Below the pieces are notes generated by a model. It made no database searches. It saw only the letters and a list, made by a program, of their open reading frames with translations, and was not told where the DNA came from. DNA of 5,261 bases from Bifidobacteriaceae bacterium (lineage in GTDB: Bacteria; Actinomycetota; Actinomycetes; Actinomycetales; WQXJ01): NCBI GenBank assembly GCA_031258055.1, contig JAIRNM010000033.1, forward strand, positions 1-5,261, given 5' to 3'. Shown one piece after another: positions 1 to 5,261 of the stretch (its first letter is position 1; every line of letters starts with the position of its first letter). A program made the translations under genes and the position numbers.

Positions 1-850
1 CCACGCCGAGCACGCCGCGGCTGTACTTGTGATCGGTTCGGCGCGGAACCGGCCACAGGCCCAGGGCGTCACGGGCCTCGAGCCGCTGGGCGGCCGGGCG
101 CTCGGAGGCCACCAACGGCTCCATCAAACCGATGTCGATCAATTCGATCGCCCCGAACAATCGCGAAGCGGGCGGCAGCAGCGCGGCTGGCTTATAAGCG
201 CCGAAGGTGACGGTTATGTCTGCTGGCAAGACCTGGCCGCCAACCGCCCCGTCATCCACGCCAACGCCGCTGGGAAGGTCTATCGCCACCACGATGGGCC
301 TGGTCCGGCGCCGGTAGCGCAAGGGCGCGTCCAGGCCCGCTTCCACTATCAAGGTGGTGACCAGCGCCGCCGCTTGCCCAGACAGCGGCCCGCGCGAGCC
401 GATGCCGAGTAGCGCGTCAACTATCACGTCACTGCCAGCGGCTAGGTCCGCCACTTGCTCAATCGGGCTGTAGGTGCCGGGACCGCCGTCAGCCATTGTC
501 AACAGTCTTCCGCCAGCCTGCTCGAAAGCGGACCGGCCAGCGCTGTGCACCCGGTTGCCAACCGCCACCCCGGTCACGGCCACCCCCCGGCTGGCCAGTT
601 GGGTGCCGGCAAACAGGGCATCACCGCCGTTATTGCCGGTTCCCAGCAACAGCACCACCGAGCCGCCAGCCGCCTTGCCGCGGCGTTTGCGGAGTTCTCG
701 AAGGATCGTGTTAGCGGCCGCCTGGGCGGCCCGGGCCATAAGTTCGCCCTCCGGTTGTCGCTCCATTACGACCTTCTCGGCGGCACTGATTTGGGCGGCT
801 GTGAAACTTGCGATCATCGCTCCCAAGCCTACGGCGAAAACCGCCACCAC
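1..850 (-). CDS. nnr: Bifunctional NAD(P)H-hydrate epimerase / ADP-dependent NAD(P)HX dehydratase, 3' part cut by the window edge
   Basis: This cytosolic metabolite-repair enzyme epimerises hydrated NAD(P)H (NADHX/NADPHX) and then dehydrates it back to NAD(P)H. I translated it by hand; the frame is open from the start to base 1. Numbering from the ATG at 817, the N-terminal YjeF-type domain opens with FTAAQISAAE (5-14) and carries GTGNNGGD (59-66), DALLGIGSRGPLSG (134-147), IDLPSG with its conserved Asp (179-184) and TFGAYKP (204-210). From about residue 257, PVPRRTDHKYSRGVLGV matches the opening of the C-terminal ribokinase-like dehydratase domain, so the protein is the two-domain form and only the beginning of domain 2 is present. 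The start is uncertain. GTG at 850 (or 847) has a good ribosome site. ATG at 817 gives the usual family N-terminus but has no properly spaced site. The gene follows glmS and an aminotransferase gene on the same strand, beyond a palindrome. Identity is near certain; the start is not. Confidence 0.93.
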   Translation of the reverse strand, partial: MVAVFAVGLGAMIASFTAAQISAAEKVVMERQPEGELMARAAQAAANTILRELRKRRGKAAGGSVVLLLGTGNNGGDALFAGTQLASRGVAVTGVAVGNRVHSAGRSAFEQAGGRLLTMADGGPGTYSPIEQVADLAAGSDVIVDALLGIGSRGPLSGQAAALVTTLIVEAGLDAPLRYRRRTRPIVVAIDLPSGVGVDDGAVGGQVLPADITVTFGAYKPAALLPPASRLFGAIELIDIGLMEPLVASERPAAQRLEARDALGLWPVPRRTDHKYSRGVLGV

Positions 851-854
851 GCAT

Positions 855-861
855 CCCTCCC
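855..861 (-). promoter_or_regulatory. Ribosome binding site favouring a GTG start for nnr
   Basis: The minus strand reads GGGAGGG here. The GGAGG core (860-856) lies 5 bases before GTG at 850 and 8 bases before GTG at 847. The family-typical ATG at 817 has only GGGAG two bases away, which is too close. The GTG start would add 11 mostly hydrophobic residues (VVAVFAVGLGA) ahead of the usual N-terminus. An ATG at 854-852 is in another frame and does not read the Nnr protein. Confidence 0.5.
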
Positions 862-878
862 GCCTTCCAGCTAACCGG

Positions 879-938
879 GTGAGCCACCAAGTACGTCCCC
901 GTGGCTCATGAGCCACGGGGACGTACTCGGTGGCTCAC
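879..938. repeat. 60-base near-perfect palindrome with nested hairpins, REP/BIME-like
   Basis: Arms 879-908 and 909-938 are exact reverse complements except for one pair (A889 against C928), with no spacer; the centre is CTCATGAG. Each 30-base arm also contains its own inverted repeat, TGAGCCAC (880-887) with GTGGCTCA (901-908), and TGAGCCAC (909-916) with GTGGCTCA (930-937). The element can therefore form either one 30-bp stem or two 8-bp hairpins whose 13-base loops are complementary except at the single mismatch. It lies 14 bases after the stop of the upstream aminotransferase gene and 28 bases before the GTG start of nnr. No T-run follows on either strand, so it is not a classical intrinsic terminator. 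I infer two head-to-head REP-type units; a role in termination or mRNA 3'-end protection is possible. Confidence 0.9.
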
Positions 939-952
939 AACGAATGCTGGTC

Positions 953-1813
953 TCAGGGGTCGAAGGAACGCGCCTCACCGGCGGCGAAGGCTTCACAGGC
1001 ACCTTGCGTGACGGGGCCTAGGCGGCCGCCGCCAACGGGGTGGCCGTCTGCGGCGACAACGGCTTGAACGTTACGGAAGGAAGAGGTGATGAAGACCTCG
1101 TCCGCTTCCCAAAGCGCGGACATCGGCACCGAGCGCTCAACCGCTTCGGTCCACTCCAGCAACAGATCGCGGGTCACTCCGCCCAGCGCGCCATCACTCA
1201 GCGGCGGCGTCACCAACTCGCCGCCCAACACCAAGAACACATTCGAGCCGGTCCCCTCCGTCAGCCGTCCATCGGTGTTCGGGAATAGGGCTTCACTCGC
1301 GCCTTTTGCCCTAGCCATCTCAACGGCCAGCACATTCTCCGCATAGGAAGTAGTCTTCAACCCAGCCAGCCCCCCGTGTTGGTTGCGACTAAACGGCACC
1401 GTGATCACCGAGGTCTCCGGCGGTTCCAAATCATGCCAGGTGACCAGCGCGAACAACGACGGCTCGGCGCCCGGCAGACGAGGTGAGCCGATTGCCCCGC
1501 GCCCCCCGGTCAACGTCACCCGCAACACCGCCGTCGTGTCCTTGAGCGCGGCGGCGTTGGCCGCCAGGACTTCTCCAACAACCAGGCGGAGCATCGCCTC
1601 ACCGGGGAAGTTCAAGCGCAAACCGGCCGCCGACCTGGCCATTCGCCGCAAATGCCGAGTCAGGGCGAAAGGCCGCCCGGCGACCACTTTCATGGATTCA
1701 AAGACGCCATCACCGACCGTGATGCCATGGTCCAGTAGCGGTAGCGTCGCCTCGCCCGCGGGCAGTAGCTGACCGTTTACCCAAGCGATTCCGTCGGAGT
1801 CGGCCAATCCCAT
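953..1813 (-). CDS. Fold-type IV PLP enzyme (aminotransferase class IV), probably aminodeoxychorismate lyase
   Basis: The 286-residue product is a complete class IV PLP enzyme, a family that includes branched-chain and D-amino acid aminotransferases and PabC, which splits aminodeoxychorismate into p-aminobenzoate and pyruvate for folate synthesis. Visible motifs are LLDHGITVGDGVFES (26-40), the phosphate-cup and PLP-lysine segment GLKTTSYAEN with Lys153, EGTGSNVFLV with Glu186 facing the pyridine nitrogen, GGVTR (211-215) and EADEVFITSSFRNVQAV (236-252). The last motif ends in SSFRNVQ rather than the TGTAA-type sequence of branched-chain aminotransferases, which favours PabC or a D-amino acid aminotransferase relative; this is by recollection of the family, not alignment. 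The start at 1813 is supported by AGGGG six bases upstream. The gene begins 35 bases after the glmS stop and is probably cotranscribed with it. Family assignment is firm; substrate is not. Confidence 0.9.
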   Translation of the reverse strand: MGLADSDGIAWVNGQLLPAGEATLPLLDHGITVGDGVFESMKVVAGRPFALTRHLRRMARSAAGLRLNFPGEAMLRLVVGEVLAANAAALKDTTAVLRVTLTGGRGAIGSPRLPGAEPSLFALVTWHDLEPPETSVITVPFSRNQHGGLAGLKTTSYAENVLAVEMARAKGASEALFPNTDGRLTEGTGSNVFLVLGGELVTPPLSDGALGGVTRDLLLEWTEAVERSVPMSALWEADEVFITSSFRNVQAVVAADGHPVGGGRLGPVTQGACEAFAAGEARSFDP

Positions 1814-1819
1814 AGTTGT

Positions 1820-1827
1820 CCCCTCTC
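1820..1827 (-). promoter_or_regulatory. Ribosome binding site of the class IV aminotransferase gene
   Basis: The minus strand reads GAGAGGGG, with the AGGGG core (1824-1820) six bases before ATG at 1813. This settles the start. It also contrasts with glmS upstream, which has no such site, as expected if this gene is an internal member of a glmS-led transcript. Confidence 0.75.
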
Positions 1828-1855
1828 AATCTGGCTATTCGAATCTGACTATTCG
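1828..1855. repeat. 14-base tandem duplication across the glmS stop codon
   Basis: Two adjacent 14-base copies, 1828-1841 and 1842-1855, read AATCTGGCTATTCG and AATCTGACTATTCG on the plus strand and differ at one base (1834/1848). The second copy contains the last bases of glmS and its TAG stop (1851-1849 on the minus strand); the first copy lies in the 35-base gap before the next gene. The step of 14 is not a multiple of three, so the duplicated TAG is out of frame with the real one. A slipped-strand duplication is the simplest explanation. Confidence 0.85.
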
Positions 1856-3705
1856 ACCGTGACTGACTTGGCCAAGTTACGGGGCTGGTCCACGTCCAGC
1901 CCCTTAACGCTGGCCAAGGCGCAAGCGAAAATCTGCAACGGTACCACCGCCACCAACGGCGCCAACAAGGTGGGCGTAGGCGGCACCCAGAACACCTGCG
2001 AAGCGAATTCAGCGACCGCCTCGTCGCCAGCCTCCGCCACCACCAGGGTGCGGGCGCCACGGGCGCGGACCTCTTGGATGTTAGATAGCACCTTCTCGTG
2101 TAATACGTCGCGCCCACGCGGTGAGGGCACCACCACAAAGACCGGCTGGCCTTCGTCTATCAAAGCAATCGGTCCGTGTTTGAGTTCGCCCGCGGCGAAA
2201 CCCTCAGCGTGGATATAGGCAAGTTCCTTGAGTTTCAGCGCCCCTTCCATAGCCACCGGGAAACCGACATGACGGCCCAGGAAAAGCACCGATTGGACGT
2301 CCCGCATCTGCCCGGCCAGGTCACGGATGGCCTCCTCGCCGTCGATCACCCGCTGAATCTTGGCGGGCATCAACTCCAGTTCGTCTAGGACTGCCCGGAC
2401 CTCGTCCGGGAACATGGTGCCGCGCAGTTCAGCCAAGTAGAGGCCCAACAGATAAGTGGCGGCGATCTGCGAGAGGAATGCCTTCGTCGAAGCCACAGCG
2501 ACCTCAGGGCCAGCGTGGGTGTACAAGGCGGCATCCGATTCGCGGGCGATGGTCGAACCCATCGTGTTGACCACAGCGATGACCTTAGCGCCCTGCTCGC
2601 GGGCGTGCCGGATCGCCATGATTGTGTCCATCGTCTCGCCCGACTGGGAAATCGCCACCACCAAGGTCTTCTCAGTCACGACCGGGTCGCGGTAGCGAAA
2701 CTCGTGCGCCAATTCGACTTCGACTGGGACGCGGCACCAGTGTTCAATCGCATACTTCGCGACATGGCCGGCGTAGGCGGCGGTGCCGCAAGCCACAACC
2801 ACTATTTTGTCGGCCGAGCGCAGCACCGACTCAGCGGTCCTCAGCTCGTCCAGCCGCATTCGGCCGTTGGGCGCCAGGCGTCCCAGCAGTGTGTCGCGCA
2901 CGGCCATCGGCTGATCGTGGATCTCCTTTTCCATGAAGGTGGCGTAGCCGCCTTTGACCGCCGCCGAAACGTCCCAATCGACGGTGAATTCGCGCGCCTT
3001 GACCGGGTTACCGTCGAAGTCCGTCACGTTGACGGCGTCAGCGGTGATCGTCACGACCTGGTCCTGGCCCAGTTCCAAAGCCCGATTCGTCCGGGCGACG
3101 AACGCGGCGACATCGGACCCGAGGAAATTCTCCCCCTCTCCCAAGCCAACCACCAGCGGCGATGTCCGCCGCGCGCCCACCACCAGATGCGGGTTGTCGG
3201 CGGCGACAGCCAACAAAGTGAAGGCCCCCTCAAGGCGTTTGCTGGTCGCCCGCATCGCCTCCGGCAGGCTCCCGATCTCAGCCAAAGCGCGGGCCAACAA
3301 ATGGGCCGCGACTTCCGTGTCGGTCTCCGAGCGGAACCCGACGCCCGCCTGGATAAGTTCTTCGCGGAGCTCGGCGTGGTTCTCCAAAATACCGTTGTGG
3401 ACTACCGCCACTTCGCCGTTGGCTGAAAGGTGGGGATGGGCGTTAGCGTCGGTTGGACCGCCGTGGGTGGCCCAACGCGTGTGGCCAATGGCCGCCGTCG
3501 CGGCCGGGAGCGGGTTTTCCACCAGGGCTTGCTCCAAGACTGACAGTTTGCCCGCCCGCTTGACGAAGCTCAAGCCGTTTTCGTTCGCCACCACGATCCC
3601 AGCTGAGTCGTAGCCCCGGTATTGCAGCCTGGCCAGCGCCTCGCAGGCAACTTCCAGCGGCTGGTCCGAGTTGGTCCGCCCAACGTAGCCGATGATTCCG
3701 CACAT
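1849..3705 (-). CDS. glmS: Glutamine--fructose-6-phosphate aminotransferase (isomerizing), glucosamine-6-phosphate synthase
   Basis: This cytosolic enzyme makes glucosamine 6-phosphate from fructose 6-phosphate using glutamine amide nitrogen, the first committed step to UDP-GlcNAc and peptidoglycan. The 618-residue product is full length (E. coli GlmS is 609). The N-terminal class II glutamine amidotransferase domain has Cys2, LQYRGYDSAG (27-36), HTRWATHG (75-82), VVHNGI (101-106) and SETDTE (126-131). The two SIS isomerase domains show EKEIHDQP (259-266), ACGTA (305-309), SQSGETMDT (353-361), STKAF (406-410), AEGFAAGELKHGPIALI (500-516) and the C-terminal DQPRNLAKSVTVE. The frame stays open to 3840, but the start must be 3705: removal of Met1 has to expose the catalytic cysteine of MCGIIGYVG as the N-terminal residue. 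No Shine-Dalgarno sequence precedes this ATG; a -10-like TACGGT does. I see no glmS ribozyme in the 200 bases upstream. The gene heads a minus-strand cluster and diverges from a trans-sulfuration enzyme gene. Confidence 0.98.
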   Translation of the reverse strand: MCGIIGYVGRTNSDQPLEVACEALARLQYRGYDSAGIVVANENGLSFVKRAGKLSVLEQALVENPLPAATAAIGHTRWATHGGPTDANAHPHLSANGEVAVVHNGILENHAELREELIQAGVGFRSETDTEVAAHLLARALAEIGSLPEAMRATSKRLEGAFTLLAVAADNPHLVVGARRTSPLVVGLGEGENFLGSDVAAFVARTNRALELGQDQVVTITADAVNVTDFDGNPVKAREFTVDWDVSAAVKGGYATFMEKEIHDQPMAVRDTLLGRLAPNGRMRLDELRTAESVLRSADKIVVVACGTAAYAGHVAKYAIEHWCRVPVEVELAHEFRYRDPVVTEKTLVVAISQSGETMDTIMAIRHAREQGAKVIAVVNTMGSTIARESDAALYTHAGPEVAVASTKAFLSQIAATYLLGLYLAELRGTMFPDEVRAVLDELELMPAKIQRVIDGEEAIRDLAGQMRDVQSVLFLGRHVGFPVAMEGALKLKELAYIHAEGFAAGELKHGPIALIDEGQPVFVVVPSPRGRDVLHEKVLSNIQEVRARGARTLVVAEAGDEAVAEFASQVFWVPPTPTLLAPLVAVVPLQIFACALASVKGLDVDQPRNLAKSVTVE

Positions 3706-3712
3706 GCCGAAT

Positions 3713-3718
3713 ACCGTA
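3713..3718 (-). promoter_or_regulatory. Candidate -10 element of glmS, leaderless layout
   Basis: The minus strand reads TACGGT, then seven bases (ATTCGGC), then the glmS ATG at 3705. TANNNT at this distance would place the transcript start at or within a base or two of the A of the ATG. No purine-rich ribosome site exists in between, and no TTGACA-like -35 is visible at 17 bases. Leaderless starts are common in actinobacteria; the call for this gene is inferred. Confidence 0.45.
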
Positions 3719-3845
3719 ACAGCGGCCGCCGTTTTGCGCCCGCTCGCCGCTCCCACCGGCCCTAGCTCCGCTTGGCCCGATGCCGTCCGCCCGCCGCGGG
3801 TCCGCCACCAGGGGCCGCGAGGGGCCAAAGCCAAAAGCACTCGCC

Positions 3846-3851
3846 TACACT
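3846..3851 (+). promoter_or_regulatory. Candidate -10 element (first TACACT) of the trans-sulfuration enzyme gene
   Basis: TACACT lies nine bases before an in-frame ATG at 3861. It could start a leaderless mRNA encoding a 406-residue form, or a transcript with a leader of about 46 bases reaching the ATG at 3906. No clear -35 is seen 17 bases upstream (GGCCAA). The surrounding 200-base intergenic interval holds no other convincing gene, riboswitch or operator. Confidence 0.4.
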
Positions 3852-3891
3852 TCTGCCGCCATGTTGTCCTATCCCAAGCCTCGCTTCCCCT

Positions 3892-3897
3892 TACACT
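3892..3897 (+). promoter_or_regulatory. Candidate -10 element (second TACACT), leaderless layout at ATG 3906
   Basis: TACACT recurs 46 bases after the first copy and eight bases before ATG at 3906, again with no Shine-Dalgarno sequence between. The shared context TACACTT followed by GCCATG or GCCGCCATG makes the two start regions look alike. If this copy is active, the mRNA would begin at about the ATG and encode the 391-residue form. Confidence 0.4.
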
Positions 3898-3905
3898 TGG
3901 TTGCC

Positions 3906-5081
3906 ATGGCGCGTACCCGTAGTTTCTACGCGGATTTGTCTCCCGATACCGCTGTAGTGGCAGCCGGACGACCGGAATGGGAACAAGGCGAACCAGTCAA
4001 TCCGCCGGTCCTGTTTTCCTCCACCTTCATCTCCCGCGGTGTGCCAGGCGAAGGCGAAGCCACTTATGCCCGCTACGACAATCCCTCTAACCATCCCACC
4101 GAAGAAGTCATTGGCCTGCTTGAAGGCGCTCCCAACGACGCGGTGTTGTTTGCCTCCGGCATGGCGGCGATCGATGCCACGTTTTCACTGATTCCCCCCG
4201 GCGGCCGTCTGGTCATGCCCTCGCACGCCTACAACGGCACTGGTGCTCTGGCCCGTCTACTGGCCAGCCAAGGCCGGATCAGGCTTTCCACCCTCCAGAT
4301 AGACCATACCTCTGACGTGGTAGCGGCCCTGGCTGGCGGCGAAGGTTGTGCCCCAGCGGCCAGGCTTTGGATCGAAACCCCCTCCAATCCGCTGCTTGAA
4401 ATCGCTGACGGCCCTGCCCTGGTCGAGGCGGCCCATGCGGTCGGCGCGGTTGTCGCGGTGGACAACACCATCGCCACGCCCTTGGGCCAGCGGCCCCTCG
4501 ATTGGGGCGCTGACTTGGTAGTTCATTCCGCCTCGAAGTGCCTGGGCGGTCACAGCGACCTAATCTTGGGCGCGGTCGTGCCGGTCTCCAAAGAACACGA
4601 TCAGTTGTTGCGCGACTTCCGGCGCATTCACGGCGCCTCGCCCTCCGCCTTTGACGGGTTCTTGCTGCTGCGGGGTCTAAGGACATTAGCGCTGCGGACG
4701 GAACGGGCCAACGCCTCAGCCTCGATCCTGGCCCGCCGCCTCGAATCCCATCCGGCAGTCGAGCAGGTCATTCATCCGTCGCTGGCCTCCCATCCCGGCA
4801 ACGCCATCGCCAAAACCCAAATGACCGGTTTCGGTTCGATCATCTCCATCCGTTTGGCCGGAGGCGCTAAGGCGGCCGATGCCGTCGCCGCCCAGACTCG
4901 TTCTTGGGCTCCGGCCACGTCGCTGGGCGGCGTTGAATCGATGCTCGAACGCCGGCGGCGCTGGCCTGGCGAATTCAGTGACGTGCCAGAGGACTTGATC
5001 AGGCTGTCGGTCGGCATCGAAAACGTCGATGACCTGTGGGAAGACCTAGCCCAAGCCCTCACCCGGGCAGAAGACCACTAA
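3906..5081 (+). CDS. Trans-sulfuration PLP enzyme, cystathionine gamma-synthase / gamma-lyase family
   Basis: This is a cytosolic fold-type I PLP enzyme of the Cys/Met metabolism family, members of which interconvert homoserine esters, cystathionine, cysteine and methionine. The 391-residue form (from ATG 3906) has the family core PVNPPVLFSSTF (30-41), YARYDNP with the neighbouring-subunit Tyr54 and Arg56, SGMAAID (84-90), HAYNG with Tyr109 stacking on PLP, WIETPSNPLLEI (155-166), DNTIATP with Asp186, and HSASKCLGGHSD with PLP-binding Lys211. The C-terminal segment SLGGVESMLERRRRWP (339-354) and RLSVGIENVDDL (366-377) complete the domain. The residue after the lysine is Cys where family members usually have Tyr or Phe. 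An in-frame ATG at 3861 would give 406 residues and the frame opens at 3780; I prefer 3906 because homology begins soon after it. It diverges from glmS. Family is secure, but synthase, lyase and sulfhydrylase activities cannot be told apart here. Confidence 0.92.
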   Translation: MARTRSFYADLSPDTAVVAAGRPEWEQGEPVNPPVLFSSTFISRGVPGEGEATYARYDNPSNHPTEEVIGLLEGAPNDAVLFASGMAAIDATFSLIPPGGRLVMPSHAYNGTGALARLLASQGRIRLSTLQIDHTSDVVAALAGGEGCAPAARLWIETPSNPLLEIADGPALVEAAHAVGAVVAVDNTIATPLGQRPLDWGADLVVHSASKCLGGHSDLILGAVVPVSKEHDQLLRDFRRIHGASPSAFDGFLLLRGLRTLALRTERANASASILARRLESHPAVEQVIHPSLASHPGNAIAKTQMTGFGSIISIRLAGGAKAADAVAAQTRSWAPATSLGGVESMLERRRRWPGEFSDVPEDLIRLSVGIENVDDLWEDLAQALTRAEDH

Positions 5082-5129
5082 ACCTGAGCAACAAACCGCC
5101 TTTTACCTCGCACCGGCGGCGACCGAATT

Positions 5130-5169
5130 GTCATTCTGCGCGAATGCGCTTCGCTCCGCGCGGGATGAC
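5130..5169. repeat. REP-like hairpin downstream of the trans-sulfuration enzyme gene
   Basis: GTCATTCTGCGCG (5130-5142) pairs with CGCGCGGGATGAC (5157-5169) over 13 positions, two of them G-T wobbles on the plus strand, around a 14-base interval. A second inner fold, GCGAA (5140-5144) with TTCGC (5150-5154) around TGCGC, competes with the loop side. It begins 48 bases after the stop codon and has no T-run, so it is a poor intrinsic terminator. Its GTCATTC...GGGATGAC ends resemble dispersed intergenic REP-type repeats seen in many bacterial genomes; copy number here is unknown. Confidence 0.65.
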
Positions 5170-5261
5170 GAGCGTGGAATATGGGCCGAGCAAGGCGAAG
5201 AGGGACAGCGGACACCGGGTCGTTACTGGGCTAGGACCAGGGCAAGTAGCGGGAGCCTTCG
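5170..5261. other. Right-hand end, no gene established
   Basis: After the hairpin I find no supportable gene. On the minus strand two short frames enter from the right edge: one reads EGSRYLPWS and stops with TAG at 5233-5231, the other reads RRLPLLALVLAQ and stops with TAA at 5225-5223. The first has third positions mostly G or C, as in the neighbouring genes, so it might be the last residues of a convergent minus-strand gene, but nine codons cannot show this. A plus-strand ATG at 5181 stops after 17 codons. Confidence 0.3.

Noticed and set aside
29..911. Several plus-strand open frames at the left end
   Set aside because: They are antisense to the nnr frame, which shows clear YjeF motifs on the minus strand.
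879..938. Intrinsic terminator reading of the palindrome
   Set aside because: No T-run follows the stem on either strand; kept as a REP-like palindrome with possible effects on termination.
2515..3426. 303-codon plus-strand open frame opposite glmS
   Set aside because: It lies entirely antisense to well-conserved glmS motifs, has no recognisable domain, and its composition (His, Arg, Gln rich) is typical of a shadow frame in GC-rich DNA.
3706..3840. Upstream extension of the glmS reading frame to 3840
   Set aside because: It would bury the catalytic N-terminal cysteine of the glutaminase domain behind 45 extra low-complexity residues; the start at MCG (3705) is required for activity.
5096..5120. 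Short CCGCC/GGCGG stem after the plus-strand gene as a terminator
   Set aside because: Only five pairs around a long loop and no T-run after it; expected by chance in DNA this GC-rich.
5201..5215. AGGGACAGCGGACACC-like string as another dispersed repeat
   Set aside because: It looks like repeat-family ends I have seen elsewhere, but there is one copy here and no inverted partner, so it cannot be supported.
5231..5260. EGSRYLPWS-stop as the C-terminus of a convergent minus-strand gene
   Set aside because: Nine codons at the edge are too few; another minus frame also enters and stops nearby, and flanking sequence is needed to decide.

Overview
The window is high-GC, housekeeping-type DNA. Gene content, order and codon use fit an actinobacterium (Actinomycetota), but I cannot place it below phylum from sequence alone. 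Three genes lie on the minus strand and one diverges from them on the plus strand. I see no phage, plasmid, CRISPR, defence or secretion genes, and no tRNA or rRNA.

Minus strand, in transcription order: glmS (3705 to 1849, glucosamine-6-phosphate synthase) is followed after 35 bases by a fold-type IV PLP enzyme (1813 to 953), most like an aminodeoxychorismate lyase or D-amino acid aminotransferase relative. Next comes a 60-base palindrome with one mismatch (879-938). Then nnr (850 or 817 down to the left edge), a bifunctional NAD(P)HX epimerase/dehydratase whose second domain runs out of the window. glmS near nnr is a recurring actinobacterial neighbourhood, usually continuing to alanine racemase. 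Here acpS, often seen between them, is absent from the interval.

Plus strand: a 200-base divergent promoter region (3706-3905) separates glmS from a trans-sulfuration PLP enzyme (3906-5081) of the cystathionine gamma-synthase/lyase family. Starts on both sides lack a Shine-Dalgarno sequence and have a -10-like TANNNT hexamer 7-9 bases upstream of the ATG, the layout expected of leaderless mRNAs. After this gene, at 5130-5169, is a REP-like hairpin, then about 90 bases in which I cannot establish a gene.

The genes do not form one pathway. GlmS feeds UDP-GlcNAc and peptidoglycan synthesis, the fold-type IV enzyme probably serves folate or amino acid metabolism, Nnr repairs damaged NAD(P)H, and the plus-strand enzyme handles Met/Cys interconversion. 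The most unusual items are non-coding: the nested palindrome, the 14-base tandem duplication across the glmS stop codon, the paired TACACTT/ATG modules, and the terminal hairpin repeat.
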